From: Pseudomonadota bacterium
Lineage (GTDB): Bacteria > Pseudomonadota > Gammaproteobacteria > Burkholderiales > Burkholderiaceae_E
Length of the DNA stretch: 9,122 bases
Direction of reading: 5' to 3'
Assembly: GCA_023389175.1 (NCBI GenBank)
Contig: JAEWEW010000182.1
Coordinates: forward strand, 1 to 9,122
Shown: positions 5,749-9,122 of the stretch, piece after piece
Layout: each line of letters starts with the position of its first letter
Numbering within the stretch: position 1 is the stretch's first letter
Made by a program: the position numbers and the translations under genes
The notes under the pieces: model-generated
Told to the model about the DNA's origin: nothing
Seen by the model: the letters and a program-made list of their open reading frames with translations, nothing else
Database searches by the model: none

Positions 5749-6741
5749 ATGTCCGCTACCCGTAGGCGCCTGATCATCGCGATCGCCCTGCCCTTTGCCC
5801 TGCAGCTCGGATTGGCCGGGACAGCCGCGGCGCAGACGGCTGCCTCGTATCCGACCGAGCCGGTCCGGATCATCGTCGGCGCCTCGGCGGGCGGCGGTAC
5901 CGACATCCTGGCCCGGATGCTCGCGGCCCGCTTCGAGCAGGACATGAAGCAGTCGTTCGTGGTCGAGAATCGTCCGGGCGCCTCCAACACGATCGCCGCG
6001 GAGATGACCGCGCGCGCCAAGCCGGACGGCCATACCCTGCTGGTGGCGACCAACACCGGCCAGGCAATCGCGCCGCATCTGCTGCGGCTGAAATACGATC
6101 CGCTGAAGGACCTGCAGCCGATCGGCCTGGTCGCGATCATGCCGAATGTGCTGGTGGTGTCGGTCGACTCGCCCTACAAGTCGGTGAAGGACCTGGTGGC
6201 GGCGATGAAGGCGCGGCCGGGCACGTTCAAGTACGCTTCCTCCGGGATCGGCAGCACCCAGCACATCGCCGGCGAGGCCTTCAAGCTCTCCACCGGCGTG
6301 CAGGCGACCCACATTCCGTACAAGGGCAGCTCGCAGGCCCACGTCGACATCATCGGCGGGCAGGTGGAGATGATGCTGGACTCGATCTCTTCGGCGATGT
6401 CGCAGATCAAGGCGGGCAAGTTCCGGCCGCTCGCCGTGAGCAACGACAAGCGCCTCGCCGAATTGCCCGACGTGCCGACGCTGGCCGAGGAAGGCGTCCA
6501 AGGCGCCAACGTCGCTACCTGGTACGGGCTGCTCACCACCGCCGGCGTGCCGGCCGAGGTCACGAAGCGGCTGAGCGAGGCGCTAGCCACCGCGCATCAG
6601 CATCCGGACGTGAAGGCGCGGATCGGCGGGCTCGGCGGCAGCACGCAGGCCATGACGGTGGAGGAGTTCGCCGCGTTCAACCAGCGTGAGTTCGAGCGCT
6701 ACGGCGCGCTCATCAAGGCGGCGAGCATCAAGGCCGAGTGA
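5749..6741 (+). CDS. Tripartite tricarboxylate transporter solute receptor (Bug/TctC family)
   Basis: The 330-residue protein is a typical full-length Bug receptor, which captures carboxylates in the periplasm. Residues 1-28 are a signal peptide with a charged TRRR start, a hydrophobic core and an AAA-Q cleavage site. The twin-arginine start is loosely Tat-like, but Sec export is equally possible. Family landmarks are YPTEPVRIIVGASAGGGTD (34-52, first ligand loop), VVENRPGASNTIAAE, HIPYKGSSQAH, GGQVEMMLDS and the DVPTLAEEG segment. The start is backed by GAGGAGA five bases upstream. No TctA/TctB membrane genes are present, which is usual for the many orphan Bug receptors of Burkholderiales. 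The PdxA-like gene follows with coupled spacing and the LysR gene is divergent, suggesting uptake of the enzyme's substrate or a precursor. The ligand cannot be read from sequence. Confidence 0.95.
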   Translation: MSATRRRLIIAIALPFALQLGLAGTAAAQTAASYPTEPVRIIVGASAGGGTDILARMLAARFEQDMKQSFVVENRPGASNTIAAEMTARAKPDGHTLLVATNTGQAIAPHLLRLKYDPLKDLQPIGLVAIMPNVLVVSVDSPYKSVKDLVAAMKARPGTFKYASSGIGSTQHIAGEAFKLSTGVQATHIPYKGSSQAHVDIIGGQVEMMLDSISSAMSQIKAGKFRPLAVSNDKRLAELPDVPTLAEEGVQGANVATWYGLLTTAGVPAEVTKRLSEALATAHQHPDVKARIGGLGGSTQAMTVEEFAAFNQREFERYGALIKAASIKAE

Positions 6742-6758
6742 GAAGGCGGGATGGCGTG

Positions 6759-7799
6759 ATGCAGGATGGCGTCGTGCTCTCGAGCGTGCCTCGCCTGGCC
6801 GTCCTGCCGGGGGACCCGGCCGGCGTCGGTCCGGAGATGACGGTCCGGCTATTGCAGCGAAAGGCGAACCTCGCCAAGGCCGAGCTGGTGCTGGTCGCGG
6901 ATCCGCTGGTGGTGCAGGCCGGCGAGCGGATCGTCGGCCAGGGTCGGCTGGCGGTCACGCCCGTGGACCGATTCCCGGCGGCGGGCGAGGAGCCGCAGGC
7001 CGGGCGGCTCCTCTTCCTGGCGCAGGATTCGCTGGAAGGCGTCGCCGCTCCGGTGGGGGTCTGCAGCGCGGAAGCCGGGCGCTCGGTGCTCGCGTCGCTC
7101 GATGCGGCACTGGATGCGGTGGCCGCCGCCCGGTGCGACGGCATCGTCTTCGCGCCGTTCAACAAGCATTCGCTGCGCCTGGGCGGCATGACCGAGGAGG
7201 ACGAGCTGCGCTACATGCAGCGGCGCCTCGCGGTGGACGGCTTCGTCTGCGAGTTCAACATCACCGGCAAGCTGTGGACCTCGCGAGTCACCTCCCACGT
7301 GCCGGTGCGACAGGTGGCCGACCAGGTCACGGAAGCCGCGGTGTGCGACGCGGTCCGGATCATTGATCACGCCTTGCGCAGCGCCGGGGTGGCCGAGCCG
7401 CGGATCGCGGTGTCCGGGCTCAATCCGCATGCCGGGGACGGCGGCTCCATCGGCACCGAGGAGATCGAGGTGATCGCACCCGCGATCCGGTCGATGCAGG
7501 CCGAAGGCGTGAACGCGAGCGGGCCGTGGTCGCCGGATACCGTGTTCGTCGCGGCGCGGCGCGGCGACTTCGACGCGGTGGTCTCGATGTACCACGACCA
7601 GGGGCAGATTGCGATGAAGCTGCTCGGCTTCGAGCAGGGCGTGACGCTGCACGGCGGGCTGCCGGTACCGGTCGCGACCTCGGCGAGCGGCAGTGCATTC
7701 GACATCGCCGGCAAGGGCGTCGCGCGGGTCGACGGGTTGGAGCAGGCGTTCGGGATCTGCTGCCGGATGGCAAGCGCGGCGCGCGCGCGTCAGGCGTGA
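6759..7799 (+). CDS. PdxA-family metal- and NAD-dependent dehydrogenase, divergent
   Basis: The 346-residue protein has the PdxA fold from the N-terminal LAVLPGDPAGVGPEM to the C-terminal DIAGKG region. PdxA oxidises 4-phosphohydroxy-threonine in B6 synthesis; other family members are PdxA2/DenD four-carbon acid-sugar enzymes and TphB. All three metal-binding His are kept: H180 (SHVPVR), H224 (GLNPHAGDGG) and H279 (MYHDQG); Lys287 of the substrate site also stays. However, the GHTE substrate motif reads MTEEDE (144-149), the site Asn is Thr296, and the substrate-binding Arg and DHGT are replaced in VATSASGSAFD (305-315). An authentic PdxA is therefore unlikely. The start is uncertain: ATG 6759 has GGGA upstream, while GTG 6738 would overlap the receptor stop as GTGA. 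Either way it is co-transcribed with the receptor. Confidence 0.9.
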   Translation: MQDGVVLSSVPRLAVLPGDPAGVGPEMTVRLLQRKANLAKAELVLVADPLVVQAGERIVGQGRLAVTPVDRFPAAGEEPQAGRLLFLAQDSLEGVAAPVGVCSAEAGRSVLASLDAALDAVAAARCDGIVFAPFNKHSLRLGGMTEEDELRYMQRRLAVDGFVCEFNITGKLWTSRVTSHVPVRQVADQVTEAAVCDAVRIIDHALRSAGVAEPRIAVSGLNPHAGDGGSIGTEEIEVIAPAIRSMQAEGVNASGPWSPDTVFVAARRGDFDAVVSMYHDQGQIAMKLLGFEQGVTLHGGLPVPVATSASGSAFDIAGKGVARVDGLEQAFGICCRMASAARARQA

Positions 7800-7848
7800 T
7801 CAGGGGGTGGTATCCGCCGCGGCCGGTATCGGAGTACAGTGACCGGTC

Positions 7849-8172
7849 ATGTCCGACGACCCTGCCTCCGCCTTCGAAGCGAGCCTCGACGCCGGGACGC
7901 CGCCGGCAGGCGGCTCGCCGCCGCTGCTCGCCCTCTGGCACGGCCTGCGCGGCGACTGGCAGGCCGCGCACGAGATCGTCCAGGTCCAGGACGATCGCGA
8001 CAGCGCGTGGGTGCATGCCTGGCTGCATCGGGTCGAAGGCGACCTCGCCAATGCCGACTACTGGTACCACCGCGCCGGCAGGCCGGCCGCGAGCAGCGAC
8101 ACTCCGGCGGAAGGACTTGCGATCGCCCGGGCACTCGGCGGCCTGCCGGACCGATCGTCGTCCGATCGGTAG
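7849..8172 (+). CDS. Small conserved protein of unknown function (YWYHRAG motif)
   Basis: The 107-residue protein is soluble, has no signal peptide, and looks helical in its centre. The core at residues 26-80 contains LLALWHGLRGDWQAAHEIVQ, DDRDSAWVHAWLHRVEGDL and NADYWYHRAGRP. The paired 'RGDW..AH' and 'EGDL..A.YWY.RAG' segments resemble two degenerate helical-hairpin (TPR-like) units. I recall the same pattern in conserved hypothetical proteins of Proteobacteria with no assigned function. The N-terminal 25 and C-terminal 15 residues are low-complexity. The gene begins 49 bp after the PdxA-like stop and may be read through from it. It may also use TACAGT at 7835-7840, eight bases before the ATG, as the -10 of a leaderless message. 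GGAG at 7831-7834 is too distant to be a good Shine-Dalgarno. Confidence 0.8.
   Translation: MSDDPASAFEASLDAGTPPAGGSPPLLALWHGLRGDWQAAHEIVQVQDDRDSAWVHAWLHRVEGDLANADYWYHRAGRPAASSDTPAEGLAIARALGGLPDRSSSDR
8150..8170. repeat. Perfect 8-bp inverted repeat over a stop codon
   Basis: ACCGATCG (8150-8157) and CGATCGGT (8163-8170) form a perfect stem with a five-base TCGTC loop. The last base of the right arm is the first base of the TAG stop of the small protein gene. No T-tract follows, so this is not a standard intrinsic terminator. A second, weaker hairpin (GCGGG 8199-8203 with CCCGC 8209-8213) lies in the 47-bp gap before the convergent permease gene. Together they could slow or end transcription between the two genes. 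Confidence 0.5.
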
Positions 8173-8219
8173 CTGCCGCACGCCGAAGGTGCCAAGGGGC
8201 GGGCGCGACCCGCGACAGG

Positions 8220-9122
8220 TCAGCGCGTCGGTTCCGAGCGCGCCGCAGCGACGAACGCGTCGTGCACGCTCAGGTAGATGCGGTCCCGCAATCGCTCGCC
8301 GAGATCGGTGGTCTCGAGCCGGTCCATGACCGGGCCCTTCACCTCGGCAAGCAGCAGCTCGATGCCCCTCGCGGCCAGCCTGCTCTCCAGCTGCGAAAGC
8401 ACCTCCAGCGAGGTGGTATCGAGCTGGTTGACGGCCGAGCAGGCGAGCAGGACGCGGCGGATGCCGGGATGACCGGCGAGCAGCGACTCGATCCGGTCGT
8501 CCACGGCGGTTGCATTGGCGAAGTAGAGGCTTTCGTCGATGCGCACCGCGAGCAATCCCGGCACCGTCTGCACATCGTGCCGCTCGACGTTGCGGAAATG
8601 CTCGGTGCCGGGCACCCGTCCGATGACCGCGATGTGCGGGCGGCTGCTGCGCCAGACCAGCACGCCGAGCGACAGCGCGACGCCCAGCAGGATGCCGCCT
8701 TCCACGCCGAGCAGCACGACGCCGGCCGCGGTGGCGAGCAGGGACAGGCCGTCCGCGCGGTCATAGCGCCAGGCCTGCCGGAGCGCATGCAGGTCCACCA
8801 GCGAGGTGACCGCCACGATGATCGTGGCCGCGAGCACCGCATGCGGCAGGAAGTGGAAGAGCCCGGTGAGACCCACGAGCACGATCGCCATGAGCACGGC
8901 CGAGATCACGCCGGCGAGCGGCGTGCGCGCGCCTGCATCGAAGTTGACCACGGAGCGGGCGAAGCCGCCGGTGACCGGGAAGCCGCCGGAGAGCGCGCTG
9001 GCGACGTTGGCCGCGCCAAGCCCGAGCAGCTCCCGGTCCGGTTCGATGCGCTGGCGGCGCCGGAGCGCGAGCGACTGGGCCACCGACACGCTTTCCACGA
9101 ATCCCACCAGGCTGATCAGCAG
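8220..9122 (-). CDS. SulP-family anion permease with STAS domain, N-terminus cut by window edge
   Basis: The 300 visible residues are the C-terminal part of a SulP (SLC26-like) inner-membrane anion transporter. The frame is open through the right edge (LLISLVGFVESVSVAQSLA), so the internal GTG at 9107 is not the start. The conserved SulP block RELLGLGAANVASALSGGFP and TGGFARSVVN is present. Hydrophobic segments follow, around GVISAVLMAIVLVGL, AVLAATIIVAVTSL, LLATAAGVVLLGV and LLGVALSLGVLVW. The STAS domain covers about residues 175-292, with VPGLLAVRIDESLYFANA and NQLDTTSLEVL, the latter at the position of the anti-sigma-antagonist phosphosite loop. Full-length relatives have about 500-600 residues, so roughly half lies outside. 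Substrates in the family include sulfate, bicarbonate and dicarboxylates; this one is not resolvable. It converges on the small protein gene. Confidence 0.93.
   Translation of the reverse strand: MLISLVGFVESVSVAQSLALRRRQRIEPDRELLGLGAANVASALSGGFPVTGGFARSVVNFDAGARTPLAGVISAVLMAIVLVGLTGLFHFLPHAVLAATIIVAVTSLVDLHALRQAWRYDRADGLSLLATAAGVVLLGVEGGILLGVALSLGVLVWRSSRPHIAVIGRVPGTEHFRNVERHDVQTVPGLLAVRIDESLYFANATAVDDRIESLLAGHPGIRRVLLACSAVNQLDTTSLEVLSQLESRLAARGIELLLAEVKGPVMDRLETTDLGERLRDRIYLSVHDAFVAAARSEPTR

Noticed and set aside
5728..6501. A 257-codon minus-strand frame opposite the solute receptor
   Set aside because: Antisense shadow with no domain; the plus strand has a signal peptide, a Shine-Dalgarno and all Bug-family landmarks.
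5749..7799. Assignment of the receptor and dehydrogenase as tphC and tphB (terephthalate use)
   Set aside because: The receptor ligand cannot be read from sequence, the regulator is LysR rather than the IclR type of tph clusters, and no tphA oxygenase genes are present here.

Overview
This is a GC-rich, gene-dense bacterial chromosomal segment. The gene families point to Proteobacteria: a Bug/TctC-type periplasmic solute receptor beside a LysR regulator, a deviant peptide-deformylase paralogue, a SulP-STAS permease, and a small conserved protein with a YWYHRAG motif. Burkholderiales or a GC-rich alphaproteobacterial group such as Acetobacteraceae or Rhizobiales fit best. That placement is inferred from gene content only. 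I see no rRNA, tRNA, CRISPR array, insertion sequence, phage gene or origin.

Layout. Genes mostly alternate strand in divergent and convergent pairs. Left block (1-1965): a cupin protein cut by the left edge (-) is divergent from a PaaI-like hotdog thioesterase (+). The thioesterase converges on a peptide-deformylase-like protein (-), and one CTAG palindrome supplies both stop codons. That gene is divergent from a short MazG-like nucleotide pyrophosphohydrolase (+). Middle block (1988-4534): a YafY-type HTH-WYL regulator (-) is divergent from a cytoplasmic von Willebrand A protein with a complete MIDAS (+). Right block (4557-8172): a GbpR-like LysR regulator (-) is divergent from a Bug/TctC-type receptor (+). 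A PdxA-family dehydrogenase follows the receptor with coupled spacing, then a small conserved protein of unknown function. Right edge (8220-9122): the C-terminal part of a SulP permease with a STAS domain (-), cut by the window.

How they may work together. The clearest functional unit is LysR regulator / solute receptor / PdxA-like dehydrogenase. It looks like a regulated uptake-and-oxidation module for a small carboxylate. The PdxA-like enzyme keeps the three metal-binding histidines but has lost several residues that bind the phosphorylated substrate in true PdxA, so a catabolic substrate is more likely than vitamin B6 synthesis. The WYL/vWA pair could be a regulator and its target, but nothing shows the output. 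The other genes look like unrelated housekeeping or accessory functions.

Most noteworthy: a deformylase-like protein that has lost two of three metal ligands; the substrate-site changes in the PdxA-like protein; the divergent WYL-vWA pair; and a perfect 8-bp hairpin over the stop codon of the small protein. I do not see a clearly new multi-gene system.
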